In this document: piece after piece, positions 1 through 8,607 of the stretch | Position numbering within the stretch: the stretch's first letter is position 1 | Layout: every line of letters starts with the position of its first letter | DNA from: Kineococcus terrestris | GTDB taxonomy: Bacteria; Actinomycetota; Actinomycetes; Actinomycetales; Kineococcaceae | Reading direction: 5' to 3' (one strand) | Length of the DNA stretch: 64,000 nucleotides | NCBI RefSeq assembly: GCF_041020765.1 | Contig: NZ_JBEUEJ010000004.1 | Translations under genes and position numbers: made by a program | The notes under the pieces: generated by a model | Told to the model about the DNA's origin: nothing | The model's database searches: none | Seen by the model: only the letters and a program-made list of their open reading frames with translations

Positions 1-351
1 GCCGCTGCGGACCGGCGGCAGGGACGCGACGCGCTCGTCGGCGGCGGCGTCCTCGACGACGAGGGCCTCGGCGCCGGCGGCCGCGACCGTGCACAGCGAC
101 TCCGGCAGCGGGCCGGTGGAGCCGACCAGCGCGGGGTCCTGGCCGGCGACGGCGCTGACGGTCTGCACGTCGGTCAGCAGGGACACCTGGGCGGCGGGGA
201 CGACCAGCAGCCGCGCGGCCAGCGCGGCCAGGCGCTGCAGCGCAGGGTTCGGCGGGGCGGCCGCGAGGCGGCGCGCGGCCCGCACCCGGGCCGGGTCGTC
301 GATCCGCCCGGCCGCGGCGCGCTCCGGCGGCGAACCCGTCGATCCCACCAC
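1..351 (-). CDS. GAF-domain sensor protein, N-terminal fragment
   Basis: The frame runs off the left edge, so only about the first 117 codons are present and the effector half is unknown. Residues from about 35 onward read as the first half of a GAF domain, with the stretches AAQVSLLTDVQTV and DPALVGSTGPLPESLC. In actinobacteria this GAF variant usually precedes a PP2C phosphatase, GGDEF or histidine-kinase module; which one applies here cannot be seen. I chose the GTG at 351 because a GGAGGGG ribosome-binding site lies six bases upstream; a second GTG follows immediately at 348. The product is probably a cytoplasmic signalling protein. Confidence 0.7.
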   Translation of the reverse strand, partial: MVGSTGSPPERAAAGRIDDPARVRAARRLAAAPPNPALQRLAALAARLLVVPAAQVSLLTDVQTVSAVAGQDPALVGSTGPLPESLCTVAAAGAEALVVEDAAADERVASLPPVRSG

Positions 352-450
352 TGCCCGCCCCTCCGCGCTGCCCGGCACCGACGTGCGACGCGGCGGCACC
401 CGGGGGGCACCGCCGCGACCGCGGGGGTGCGGCGGTCGCGGCACCCCGGG

Positions 451-496
451 CACGACGAGGGCCCGGCACCGCGCGCGGTGCCGGGCCCTGGTCGTG
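451..496 (-). terminator. Strong hairpin after tRNA-Pro
   Basis: Positions 458-489 form a perfect 32-base palindrome (arm AGGGCCCGGCACCGCG). It extends outward to 451-456 (CACGAC) and 491-496 (GTCGTG) with one mismatch, giving a stem of about 23 bp. It lies immediately downstream of the tRNA on the minus strand. No U-tract follows, as is usual for actinobacterial terminators. A second hairpin with 11-bp arms lies further on at 412-442. Confidence 0.75.
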
Positions 497-503
497 GACC
501 TGC

Positions 504-580
<77 letters not shown>

Positions 581-639
581 GAGCAACCGCGGACGAGCAT
601 AGCCGACGCGCGGGACCGCTCCGCACCACGTTCCCCCGC

Positions 640-1551
640 TCAGCGCCGCGGCACGAGCTCCAGCAGCGTCGCCGAGGGCGGGCAGGCGAAGCGGAACGGC
701 GAGTACGGCGACGTGCCCAGCCCGCTCGAGACGTGCAGCCAGGACTCCCTGCTCCCCGTCGCCCAGCGCGACAGCCCGGCGGCCTTGTCCCGCGGCAGGT
801 CGCAGTTGGTCACCAGCGCCCCGTACCCGGGCAGGCACAGCTGCCCGCCGTGGGTGTGCCCGGCCAGCACGAGCGCGGCGCCCTCGGCCGTCATGGCGTC
901 CAGCGTCCGCCGGTACGGCGCGTGCGCGACGCCCAGCAGCAGGTCGGTGCCGGTCGCGTCGTGGCCGGCGCGGGAGGGGTAGCGGTCGTAGCGCAGGTGC
1001 GGGTCGTCCACGCCCACGAGGTCCAGCGAGACCCCGGCCACGTCGAGCCGGGCGCGGGCGTTGTCCAGGTCCACCCAGCCGGCCTCGCGGAAGCCGCGGA
1101 CCAGGTCCTCCGTCGGCAGCCGCGGCGCCTTCACCTCGCTCGGGCCCTGCCGCCGCCACAGGTACGCCGACCAGTTGCGCGGCCGCGGCGCCCAGTAGTC
1201 GTTGGAGCCGAGGACGAACACCCCCGGCCGGCGCAGCAGCCCCGCGTACGTCTCCAGCACCGCCGGCACGGCGTCCAGCGCGGCGAGGTTGTCGCCCGTC
1301 GTGACGACCAGGTCCGGCTCCAGGGCGTCCAGGGAGCGCACGAACTCCCGCTTCGCCGCCTGCCGGGGCACCAGGTGCAGGTCGGACAGGTGCAGGACGC
1401 GCAGCGGGCGCGCGCCCGGCGGCAGCACCGGCACGAACGCGCGGTGCAGGCGGAACGAGCGCGCCTCCCGGGCCGCGTACCCGAAGCCCGCGGCGGCGGC
1501 GGCCGCCCCCGCGGCGGCCGTGGTGGTCAGGGCCCTCAGCGGTGTCGGCAC
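640..1551 (-). CDS. Metallophosphoesterase
   Basis: A 303-residue calcineurin-like phosphoesterase. The metal-binding motifs are in order: SDLHL (D57, H59), TTGDN (D87), GSND (N117) and, near residue 240, GHTHGGQ. An alanine-rich hydrophobic N-terminus (residues 5-27) suggests a membrane anchor or signal. Homologues sit beside ponA2 in mycobacteria (Rv3683 position), which matches the penicillin-binding protein gene one locus away here. The substrate is unknown; related proteins are often called phosphohydrolases of the YkuE/YaeI type. The start is the GTG at 1551, preceded by AGGATGAG. Confidence 0.88.
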   Translation of the reverse strand: MPTPLRALTTTAAAGAAAAAAGFGYAAREARSFRLHRAFVPVLPPGARPLRVLHLSDLHLVPRQAAKREFVRSLDALEPDLVVTTGDNLAALDAVPAVLETYAGLLRRPGVFVLGSNDYWAPRPRNWSAYLWRRQGPSEVKAPRLPTEDLVRGFREAGWVDLDNARARLDVAGVSLDLVGVDDPHLRYDRYPSRAGHDATGTDLLLGVAHAPYRRTLDAMTAEGAALVLAGHTHGGQLCLPGYGALVTNCDLPRDKAAGLSRWATGSRESWLHVSSGLGTSPYSPFRFACPPSATLLELVPRR

Positions 1552-1624
1552 CGGCTCATCCTGGCAGCCCGCCGCCCGCGCCCGCCCCGGCGCCCGGTGC
1601 GGGCGCGGTGGGAGCATCGGGCCC

Positions 1625-2146
1625 ATGACCGACGCGATGCCCGACCGGACGTCCGAGCGCATGCCCGACGAGACGCCCGACCCCACCGGCCGCAAGGACG
1701 TCCTCCAGCGCGACCTGACGACCGCCATGAAGACCCGCGACGAGCTGACCGCCTCGACGCTGCGCATGGTGCTGTCCGCGGTGCGCTCGGAGGAGGTCGC
1801 CGGCAAGACCGCGCGCACCCTGTCCGACGAGGAGGTCGTCACCGTCCTGCAGCGCGAGGCGAAGAAGCGCCGCGAGGCCGCCGACGCGTTCGAGGGCGCC
1901 GGGCGCGCCGAGTCCGCCGAGCGCGAGCGCGCCGAGCTGGGCGTCGTCGAGCGCTACCTGCCCACGCCGCTGAGCGACGAGGAGCTGGCGCAGATGGTCG
2001 ACGAGGCCGTCATGGCGGCCTCGGCGGAGGGCCTGACCGGGATGGGCGCCATGGGCGCGGTGATGACGACGCTCAAGCCGCAGGTCGCCGGCCGCGCCGA
2101 CGGCAAGCGCCTGTCGGGTCCCGTGCGGGCCCGCCTGCAGGGCTGA
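1625..2146 (+). CDS. GatB/YqeY domain protein
   Basis: A 173-residue YqeY-family protein with the family's signature order: LQRDLTTAMKTRDELTASTLRM at the N-terminus, REAKKRREAADAFE in the middle, and the C-terminal GMGAMGAVMTTLKPQVAGRADG segment related to the GatB tail that binds tRNA. The biochemical role of free-standing YqeY is not settled. It lies convergent to ponA2 and ends 35 bases before the palindromic repeat at 2181. The first 24 residues are a variable, Asp/Pro-rich extension; the ATG at 1625 has GGGAG upstream. Confidence 0.9.
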   Translation: MTDAMPDRTSERMPDETPDPTGRKDVLQRDLTTAMKTRDELTASTLRMVLSAVRSEEVAGKTARTLSDEEVVTVLQREAKKRREAADAFEGAGRAESAERERAELGVVERYLPTPLSDEELAQMVDEAVMAASAEGLTGMGAMGAVMTTLKPQVAGRADGKRLSGPVRARLQG

Positions 2147-2180
2147 CGCTCTGGGCGTGCCGCGACGCCCCCACCACGAC

Positions 2181-2240
2181 GACACCCGCCGTGATCATGG
2201 ATGGTCGAGCACTCACCCATCCATGATCACGGCGGGTGTC
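2181..2240. repeat. TGATCA palindromic repeat, copy 1 (perfect)
   Basis: Arms 2181-2204 and 2217-2240 are perfectly complementary over 24 bp around a 12-base loop that begins TCGAGC. The inner arm reads CCGTGATCATGGATGG. It lies between the convergent 3' ends of the YqeY-like gene (35 bases away) and ponA2 (17 bases away), so it can act as a bidirectional terminator. The same arm sequence recurs across the window. Confidence 0.9.
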
Positions 2241-2256
2241 TGTCGTCAGGCGCCGC

Positions 2257-4752
2257 TCACTCCGGCGGGGCGGTGGTGGCCTGCTGCTCCTGCGGGGCCG
2301 CCTCCCCGCCCTCGGCGGGCGGGCTCGACGGCGTCTCCGACGGGGTCTCGGAGGGAGTCTCGGAGGGGGTCTCCGACGGCGTCTCGGTCGGGGTCGGCGA
2401 CGGCGTGCGGCGCGGCTCCGGGCCCGCGCTGCGGGTCAGGGTGATCGTCGCGCCGGCGTTCGCGCTGCGGGCGCTCTGCGCGGCCACCAGGCCCTCGCCC
2501 ACGCTGTTCGAGTACGTCCGGCCCGAGGCCACCCGGACCGAGAACCCGGCCGCCTCGAGGATCGACGTGGCCGAGGAGACGCCGCGGCCCACGACGTTCG
2601 GCACGCGCAGGCGCCCGTCGGCCGTCACGGTGCGCAGACCCTGCGAGGAGCCCGGCGTGAACCGCTCCCGCGGCAGGCCCAGCGCCTCGGAGGCGGGTCC
2701 GATGGTGTTCGTCCAGACCGGCCCGGCGATCGTCGCGCCGTAGACGCGGCCCACGCGGCGGCCGTTGACGCGCTCGCCGTTCAGCGAGCGCACCCCGTCG
2801 GCGTGCCCGACCCACGCGGCCGCCGCCAGCTGCGGCGTGTACGCGGCGAACCAGGTGTCCGCGGACTGGTTGGTCGTGCCCGTCTTGCTCGCGACGTCCC
2901 GCCCACGCAGCAGGGACTTGCCGGAGACGCGGGCCGCGGTGCCCGAGGACCAGCCGCCCTGCAGGGCCTCGGTGACGTTGCGCGCCACGTTCGGGTCCAG
3001 GGCCTGCGTGCAGTCCGCCGACGGCACCGGCAGCGGGGCCCCGTTCGTGTCGAGGACCTCGAGGATCGCCGTCGGCTTGCAGAACGTGCCGTCGGCGGCG
3101 AACGCGGCGTACGCGCCGGCCACCGACAGCGGGGTGACGGTGTTCGTGCCCAGCGTCAGGGACGGGTACTGGTCGAGGTTGCGGTTGACCTCCTTCGTGA
3201 GGAAGTTCTCGCTCTCGGCGCCCTTGTAGACGCCCAGCGACTCGGCCAGCGAGGCGATGTCGCACAGGTCGAGCTGCTTCTCCATCGACACGTAGGCGGT
3301 GTTCACCGAGCGGGCCGTGGCCTGGCGCACGGTCATCACGCCGCCGCCGCCGCCCTCGGAGTTGCCGTAGGAGTAGACGGGGCCGCGCAGCTTCTCCCCG
3401 CACGCGGTGAACGCGCTGAACGGGTCGTTGCCGCGGGCGGGAGCGGCGACCGTGGAGTCCAGCGAGCGGCCCGAGCGCAGCCACGCGGCCAGCGTCAGGG
3501 CCTTGAACGTCGAACCCTGCTGGAAGCCCTGCCCGCCGCCCATGGCGCGCTCGACGTTGTAGTTCTGCATGGTGACGCCGACCTGCTCCTCGTCCACCGA
3601 GTAGGTCGTGTTCTGCACCATCGCGAGGATGTTGCCGGTGCCCGGCTGGACGACCGACTCGGCGGTGCGCACCGACTGCCCGCGGTTGACCTGCTCGTCC
3701 ACGGCCCGCTGGGCGATCTCCTGCACCTGGCGGTTCAGGGTCGTGCGGATCGTCAGCCCGCCGCGGCGCAGCAGGTTGCGGCGCTCCTCCACGCTCGCCC
3801 CGAACGCGTCGTCGCTCTCCACGACGCGGGTGACGTAGTCGCAGAAGTAGGCGGCCGAGTCGGCGGCGATGCAGCCCTGCCGGCTGCGGTTGACGTTCAG
3901 CTGCAGCGGGGCGGCGACGGCCTCGTCGTGGGTGACCTGGTCGATCTTGCCGAGCTGCAGCATGCGGTCCAGCACGACGTTGCGCCGCCCCACCGCCGCC
4001 TCGCCCTTGTCGATCGGGTCGTAGGCCACGGGGCTCTGCACCAGGCCCGCCAGCAGCGCCGCCTCCGGCAGGAGCAGGTCGCGGGCGGGCTTGCCGAAGT
4101 AGAACTGCGCGGCGGCCTCGATGCCGTACACGCCGTTGTAGAAGTAGGCGACGTTGAGGTAGCCGGTGAGGATGTCGTCCTTGGACATCTCCTGCTCGAC
4201 GCCCACGGCGAGCTTCATCTCGCGCAGCTTGCGCGCGTAGCCCTCGACGCCGCTGGACTCCACGGCCTGCGCCGCGGCCTCCGGGTCGTCGGCCTCGACG
4301 GCCTGCTCGACGAGGATGTTCTTCACGTACTGCTGCGTCAGCGTCGACGCGCCCTGGGTGCCGCCGCCGCCGGCGTTGGAGACCAGCGCGCGGGCGATGC
4401 CGCGCAGGTCCACGGGGCCGTGCTCGTAGAAGCGGGAGTCCTCGATGGCGACGATCGCCTCGCGCATGACGGGGGCGATGTCGTCCAGCCCGACGACCAC
4501 GCGGTTCTGGTCGTACACGCGGGCCATGACGCTGCCGTCCTCGTAGAGGATCGTCGTCGCCTCGGACAGGGTGTCGTCGCCCAGGTCGGAGGGCAGCTCG
4601 TTGAAGACCTCGACCCCGGTGCGGGTCACCGCGCCGGAGGCCGCCACGACGGGCACGGCCAGCCCGGCGGCGATCACCCCCGCGGCGCAGCTGACGGCCG
4701 TGAAGGCACCCAGCAGGCGCAGGAGGGGGCGGCGGTGCGTGTCGGACGCCAT
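2257..4752 (-). CDS. ponA2: PonA2-type bifunctional penicillin-binding protein with PASTA domain
   Basis: An 831-residue class A penicillin-binding protein that polymerises and cross-links peptidoglycan outside the membrane. A transmembrane anchor lies at about residues 10-36. The GT51 glycosyltransferase follows, with E104-D105 in EDSRFYEHG and QGASTLTQQ near 134. The transpeptidase has S414-T-F-K417, S482-V-N484 and K623-T-G-T. One PASTA domain lies at about 716-775, and a TPSE-repeat tail rich in Ser, Thr and Pro at 783-810. This domain order and the divergent whiB gene match mycobacterial ponA2-whiB4. Start is the ATG at 4752. Confidence 0.95.
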   Translation of the reverse strand: MASDTHRRPLLRLLGAFTAVSCAAGVIAAGLAVPVVAASGAVTRTGVEVFNELPSDLGDDTLSEATTILYEDGSVMARVYDQNRVVVGLDDIAPVMREAIVAIEDSRFYEHGPVDLRGIARALVSNAGGGGTQGASTLTQQYVKNILVEQAVEADDPEAAAQAVESSGVEGYARKLREMKLAVGVEQEMSKDDILTGYLNVAYFYNGVYGIEAAAQFYFGKPARDLLLPEAALLAGLVQSPVAYDPIDKGEAAVGRRNVVLDRMLQLGKIDQVTHDEAVAAPLQLNVNRSRQGCIAADSAAYFCDYVTRVVESDDAFGASVEERRNLLRRGGLTIRTTLNRQVQEIAQRAVDEQVNRGQSVRTAESVVQPGTGNILAMVQNTTYSVDEEQVGVTMQNYNVERAMGGGQGFQQGSTFKALTLAAWLRSGRSLDSTVAAPARGNDPFSAFTACGEKLRGPVYSYGNSEGGGGGVMTVRQATARSVNTAYVSMEKQLDLCDIASLAESLGVYKGAESENFLTKEVNRNLDQYPSLTLGTNTVTPLSVAGAYAAFAADGTFCKPTAILEVLDTNGAPLPVPSADCTQALDPNVARNVTEALQGGWSSGTAARVSGKSLLRGRDVASKTGTTNQSADTWFAAYTPQLAAAAWVGHADGVRSLNGERVNGRRVGRVYGATIAGPVWTNTIGPASEALGLPRERFTPGSSQGLRTVTADGRLRVPNVVGRGVSSATSILEAAGFSVRVASGRTYSNSVGEGLVAAQSARSANAGATITLTRSAGPEPRRTPSPTPTETPSETPSETPSETPSETPSSPPAEGGEAAPQEQQATTAPPE

Positions 4753-5082
4753 GCGTCGAGGGTAAGCGGGCCGGACGGGTGACCCGGGCCGCGCACACGT
4801 CCTCCGCAGGACCGTGACCGGACCGCGATCCGCGGTCACGCGCCGTGTCGTCCGAGGTCCTGGCCCCCGGCCGGGGGACGGGGAGGGGCGCCGGGGAGGT
4901 GGACTAGTCACAAGGGACTACCCCTGGTCCCCCGAAGAGGCTCTGACGCGGAGCGGCTCCCCGACCCTACGCTCGCGCCACGTCCCTCGCGGGGCGTCAG
5001 GGGGATTCACAGGAACCGCCGGCCCCGGGGGGACCCGTCGCACGAGCGACGGGCCGGGACGGCGCGGACGGGAGGGGCCGTC
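4753..5082. promoter_or_regulatory. Divergent promoter region between ponA2 and whiB
   Basis: 330 bases with no gene-like frame. They must hold the promoters of both ponA2 and the whiB gene. A short inverted repeat GGGAC...GTCCC lies at about 4914-4932, and CCTACGCT near 4973 could be a -10 element for whiB; both are weak calls. Confidence 0.4.
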
Positions 5083-5439
5083 GTGGTGTGGACGTTGGAG
5101 TGGGCCGGCCGGGGCGCGTGCAAGTCGGCGTCGGCGGACGAGCTGTTCGTGCAGGGCTCCGCGCAGAACCGCGCGAAGGCCATCTGCGGCGGGTGCCCGG
5201 TGCGCACCGAGTGCCTGGCCGACGCGCTGGACTCGCGCGTCGAGTTCGGCGTGTGGGGCGGCATGACCGAGCGCGAGCGCCGCGCGCTGCTCAAGCGCCG
5301 CCCGAACGTGCAGTCCTGGCGCCGGCTGCTGGAGGCCGCGCGCGACGCCCACCTCGGGGTGGCGGCCGGGTCCGTGACCGGGTCGGGCACCACCGTGCCG
5401 GCCGGTGCGGACCCGACGGGCTTCAGCGCCGCCGTCTGA
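5083..5439 (+). CDS. whiB4: WhiB4/WblA-type iron-sulfur transcription regulator
   Basis: A 118-residue Wbl protein. Four cysteines (C13, C35, C38, C44; C-x2-C-x5-C spacing) would bind a redox-sensitive [4Fe-4S] cluster. GVWGGMTERERRALL (56-70) is the family turn and DNA-contact region. Sequence such as DELFVQGSAQNRAKAICGGC and its divergent position next to ponA2 match mycobacterial WhiB4 and streptomycete WblA, which respond to oxidative stress or block differentiation. GTG at 5083 with GGGAGGGG upstream is the start. The C-terminal 25 residues are variable. Confidence 0.93.
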   Translation: MVWTLEWAGRGACKSASADELFVQGSAQNRAKAICGGCPVRTECLADALDSRVEFGVWGGMTERERRALLKRRPNVQSWRRLLEAARDAHLGVAAGSVTGSGTTVPAGADPTGFSAAV

Positions 5440-5480
5440 GCGCGGGCGCGGCCCGCGGGCCGCGCACTACGGTGGCCGCC

Positions 5481-5636
5481 ATGACCACCTGGGAGTACGC
5501 GACCGTCCCCCTCATCGTCCACGCGACCAAGCAGATCCTGGACCAGTGGGGGTCCGACGGCTGGGAGCTCGTGCAGGTCGTGACGGGCCCGGACGGCAAC
5601 GGCCTCGTCGCCTACCTCAAGCGCCCCAAGGGCTGA
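5481..5636 (+). CDS. Small DUF4177-like protein
   Basis: 51 residues: MTTWEYATVPLIVHATKQ, then a DQWGSDGWELVQVV core, ending in YLKRPKG. The WEY...DGWELV pattern is that of DUF4177 and related small proteins, whose function is unknown. It lies between whiB4 and the ridA-like gene, whose GTG starts two bases past its stop, so the two are likely translated together. Confidence 0.85.
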   Translation: MTTWEYATVPLIVHATKQILDQWGSDGWELVQVVTGPDGNGLVAYLKRPKG

Positions 5637-5638
5637 GG

Positions 5639-6112
5639 GTGACCTCCCCGAGCGAGCGGCTGGCCGGGCTCGGCCTGCAGCTGCCCGAGGTCGTCGCGCC
5701 GCTGGCCGCGTACGTGCCGGCGGTGCGCGAGGGCGACCTCGTGCACACCTCCGGGCAGCTGCCGGTGAGCGGCGGGCAGCTGCCCGTCACCGGCAAGGTC
5801 GGCCAGGGCGACGGCACCGTCGACCCCGGCACGGCCGCCGAGCTGGCCCGCACCTGCGCGCTGAACGCCCTGGCCGCCGCCGCGAGCGTCGCCGGCGGCC
5901 TCGACGCGATCGAGCGCGTCGTGAAGGTGACGGGCTTCGTGGCCAGCGACCCCGCGTTCACCGGCCAGCCCGGCGTCGTCAACGGCGCCAGCGAGCTGCT
6001 GCAGCAGGTGTTCGGCGAGGCGGGCCGGCACGCCCGCAGCGCCGTGGGGGTCGCGGTGCTGCCCCTCGACGCGCCCGTCGAGGTCGAGATCACGGTGCGT
6101 GTCCGCTCCTGA
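5639..6112 (+). CDS. RidA-family protein (enamine/imine deaminase-like)
   Basis: A 157-residue RidA/YjgF-type protein. It carries LVHTSGQLP near residue 37 and ALNALAAAASVAGGLDAIERVVKVTGFV further on. The family hydrolyses reactive enamines formed by PLP enzymes, and some members have other roles. The canonical catalytic Arg of the R-N-R-x-E-type segment is not obvious: the C-terminal part reads HARSAVGVAVLPLDAPVEVEI, which retains the RSAVGV strand. The start GTG at 5639 overlaps no gene but directly follows the small upstream protein. It is followed with a 14-base overlap by the MBL hydrolase gene. Confidence 0.88.
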   Translation: MTSPSERLAGLGLQLPEVVAPLAAYVPAVREGDLVHTSGQLPVSGGQLPVTGKVGQGDGTVDPGTAAELARTCALNALAAAASVAGGLDAIERVVKVTGFVASDPAFTGQPGVVNGASELLQQVFGEAGRHARSAVGVAVLPLDAPVEVEITVRVRS

Positions 6113-6884
6113 GGCGCCCGGGCGCGGTGGCCCGGTCACCGACCGGGCCACCCGCGTCCTGCAGGACAACCCCGGCCCGCTGACGCTGGACGGGACCAAC
6201 ACCTGGGTGCTCGCCGAGCCGGGGGCCCGCGACGCCGTCGTCGTGGACCCCGGCCAGGACGGCCCGTCGGCCGCCGCGCACCGCGACGCCGTCCTGGCCC
6301 GGCTGGCCGGACGGGGCCTGCGGTGCGCGCTCGTCGTGCTCACCCACCACCACGCCGACCACACCGGCGCCCTGCCGCTGCTGCTGGCCGCCTGCCCGGG
6401 GGCCGGGGTCGTGCGCCGGGACGACGTGGCCGACGGCGAGGAGCGCGAGGTCGGCGGGCTGGTCCTGCGGTTCCTGCGCACCCCCGGCCACACCGCCGAC
6501 TCGCTGTCGGTGCTCGTGCCCGCGGACCGGGCGCTGCTGTCCGGGGACGTCGTCCTGGGCCGCGGCAGCACCGTCGTCGGCCCCGACGGCGACCTGGGCG
6601 ACCACCTGCGCTCGCTGGGGCGGCTGGCCGCCGAGCCGGACGCGGAGGTCCTGCTGCCCGGTCACGGCCCGGCCCGCCGCGACGGGCGGGCGGTCGTGCG
6701 CGAGCAGCTGGACCACCGGCTGCAGCGGCTGGAGCAGGTGCGCGCCGCGGTCGACGCGGGCGCGGGCAGCGTGGCGGGTGTGGTGCTGGCGGTGCACGGG
6801 CCGCTGCCGGAGCCGCTGGCCCGCGCCGCGCGCTGGTCCGTCGAGGCGCAGCTGCGCCACCTCGGCCTGCACCTGCCGGCCTGA
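6099..6884 (+). CDS. MBL-fold metallo-hydrolase
   Basis: 261 residues with the metallo-beta-lactamase fold. It has the zinc motif THHHADHTG (residues ~86-94), a second His in TPGHTADS, Asp in LLSGDVVLG, and LLPGHGPARRD near the end of the domain. The C-terminal third (QLDHRLQRLEQVRAAV...) is the helical tail of the human LACTB2/Rv3677c group, some of which are endoribonucleases; activity here is unproven. Translational coupling to the ridA-like gene is implied by the 14-base overlap. GTG start at 6099. Confidence 0.9.
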   Translation: MSAPEAPGRGGPVTDRATRVLQDNPGPLTLDGTNTWVLAEPGARDAVVVDPGQDGPSAAAHRDAVLARLAGRGLRCALVVLTHHHADHTGALPLLLAACPGAGVVRRDDVADGEEREVGGLVLRFLRTPGHTADSLSVLVPADRALLSGDVVLGRGSTVVGPDGDLGDHLRSLGRLAAEPDAEVLLPGHGPARRDGRAVVREQLDHRLQRLEQVRAAVDAGAGSVAGVVLAVHGPLPEPLARAARWSVEAQLRHLGLHLPA

Positions 6885-6894
6885 CCCCGGGGGG

Positions 6895-7617
6895 TCAGCG
6901 GGCGCGGCGGGCCAGGCGGTCGACGTCGTGCAGGACGACGGCGCGGGCCTCCAGGCGCAGCCAGCCGCGCGAGGCGAAGTCGGCCAGCGCCTTGTTCACC
7001 GTCTCGCGCGAGGCGCCGACCAGCTGCGCCAGCTCCTCCTGCGTCAGGTCGTGCGCCACGAGCAGGCCGTCGGCGATGGGCCGCCCGAAGCGGCGCGACA
7101 GGTCCAGCAGCGCCTTGGCGACGCGGCCGGGCACGTCGGTGAAGACGAGGTCGGCCAGCGCCACGTTGGTGCGGCGCAGCCGCTGGGCGAGGGCCTGCAG
7201 CAGGTGCTTGGCGACCTCGGGGCGCCGCTGCAGCCAGGCCATCATCTCCTCGTGGTTGAGGGCCACGAGGTCGGACTCGGACACGGCGCGCGCCGAGCTG
7301 GTGCGCGGGCCCGGGTCGAACAGGGACAGCTCGCCGAACATCTCGCCCGGCCCCAGGACGGCGAGCAGGTTCTCCCGGCCGTCCGGCCAGCGGCGCACCA
7401 GCTTGATCTTGCCCGCGCGCACGACGTAGACGCGGTCGCCCGGGTCGCCCTCGGCGAACACCTGCTCACCGCGCTCGAGGTGCACCGGCTCCATGGAGCG
7501 CAGCAGCTCCACCGCGGCCGGCTCGTCCAGCGCGGCGAACAGCGGCGCCCGGCGCACGACGTCGCTGAGCGCGTCCCCGCCCGCGTCGACCGCCGCGTCC
7601 CCCTGGCCCTGGCTCAC
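6895..7617 (-). CDS. crp: Crp/Fnr-family cAMP-responsive regulator
   Basis: 240 residues. The N-terminal cyclic-nucleotide-binding domain (about 20-135) contains GEMFGELSLFD and GPRTSSARAVSESD, the ligand-contact region. The winged helix-turn-helix follows (LTQEELAQLVGASRETVNKAL, about 180-200). It matches actinobacterial Crp/GlxR, a global regulator, and keeps the mycobacterial position between an MBL-fold gene and nth. The start GTG at 7617 has GGAGGGGAG upstream. It is convergent to the MBL gene, with 10 bases between stops. Confidence 0.93.
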   Translation of the reverse strand: MSQGQGDAAVDAGGDALSDVVRRAPLFAALDEPAAVELLRSMEPVHLERGEQVFAEGDPGDRVYVVRAGKIKLVRRWPDGRENLLAVLGPGEMFGELSLFDPGPRTSSARAVSESDLVALNHEEMMAWLQRRPEVAKHLLQALAQRLRRTNVALADLVFTDVPGRVAKALLDLSRRFGRPIADGLLVAHDLTQEELAQLVGASRETVNKALADFASRGWLRLEARAVVLHDVDRLARRAR

Positions 7618-7782
7618 CCGTGCTCCCCTCCGTGCCGGCGCCGGGCCGCCACGCCCGTGCGTGGCCGGTGGTCTCGACGCGCTGCCAGTGTGCCGCACGT
7701 CTCACGATCGGGCTCGCCGCTGCGCGCGGGCCGTCCCCCGGCGGTGGGTCCCGGGCCTCCGCGGGCGGGCCGGTGTGAGGGG

Positions 7783-8463
7783 TCAGCCGGCGCTCGGGCG
7801 GCGCACGGGCAGCGGGCGGGCGCCCAGGGCCTGCGCGACGACGGCCAGCTCCTCCTCCAGGGCGGCGCCGTAGTCCTCCAGCAGCCGCAGCGTGCGCGAG
7901 ACCTGCGCGAGCTCCTCGCTGCTGCGCCCGTCGGCCTCGGCCGGGCGCACCCCGGCCAGGGCGCGCAGGCCCGCGCCGGGGTCGGCCAGCGGCCCGCCGC
8001 GGGCGGCCAGCCACCGCTCGACGGGACCGCCCGCGGCGGCCGCCTCCACGGGCACGCGCAGGTCCTCCAGCTCCACGACGCCCGCGACGAGCAGGTCCCG
8101 GCGCGCGCGCACCAGCCGGGCCCAGTGGCCCACCCGGCGCACCTCGTCGGTGAGCAGGTCGCGGCGCCGGCGCAGCAGCGGCAGCGGCAGCGCGTCGAGC
8201 TCGGCACGGGCGACGCGCACGGCCCGGCGCGCCGCCCCGACGCCGCCGCTCGTGCGCCCGGCCGGCTCGGCGGGCCCGGTGGACGCGGTGGACGCGGTGG
8301 ACGTGGCGCGCTGCGGCTCCCGCGGGGCCGCCGGGACGTCCAGCGGCGCCGCCGGCGGGAGCACCAGCGGGGTCACCAGCGGGGCGTCCGGCGCGGCCGC
8401 CACCTCGAGGGCGGGCGCGTCATCGCCGGGGACGGCGGGTCCGGGGTGTTCCACAGGGTCCAC
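7783..8463 (-). CDS. Conserved hypothetical coiled-coil protein
   Basis: A frame of about 226 residues with strong third-position GC. The N-terminal ~75 residues are Pro/Ala-rich and low complexity. The rest is helical and Arg/Leu-rich (ARAELDALPLPLLRRRRDLL; LRLLEDYGAALEEELAVV), suggesting coiled coil. I recognise no domain. It occupies the interval between crp and nth where other actinobacteria have an unrelated small gene. The start is uncertain: GTG at 8463 or 8454 are both possible, with no clear ribosome-binding site. It is divergent from nth. Confidence 0.6.
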   Translation of the reverse strand: MDPVEHPGPAVPGDDAPALEVAAAPDAPLVTPLVLPPAAPLDVPAAPREPQRATSTASTASTGPAEPAGRTSGGVGAARRAVRVARAELDALPLPLLRRRRDLLTDEVRRVGHWARLVRARRDLLVAGVVELEDLRVPVEAAAAGGPVERWLAARGGPLADPGAGLRALAGVRPAEADGRSSEELAQVSRTLRLLEDYGAALEEELAVVAQALGARPLPVRRPSAG

Positions 8464-8607
8464 GTCGTCGCCGGGACCGCCCGCCTTGACCGCGCGGGCG
8501 GCCGCCTCACCCTCCCGGTCCACGCGCCTCACCCGCCCGCGCGGGCGGCCACGCCCCGCCACCGGCCGGGCGGCGGGGTCCGCCGCGTCCCGACGTACCC
8601 TCGGCGC

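Noticed and set aside
2236..4782. 850-codon frames on both strands overlapping ponA2
   Set aside because: Shadows: the third minus-strand frame holds all penicillin-binding motifs in order; these do not.
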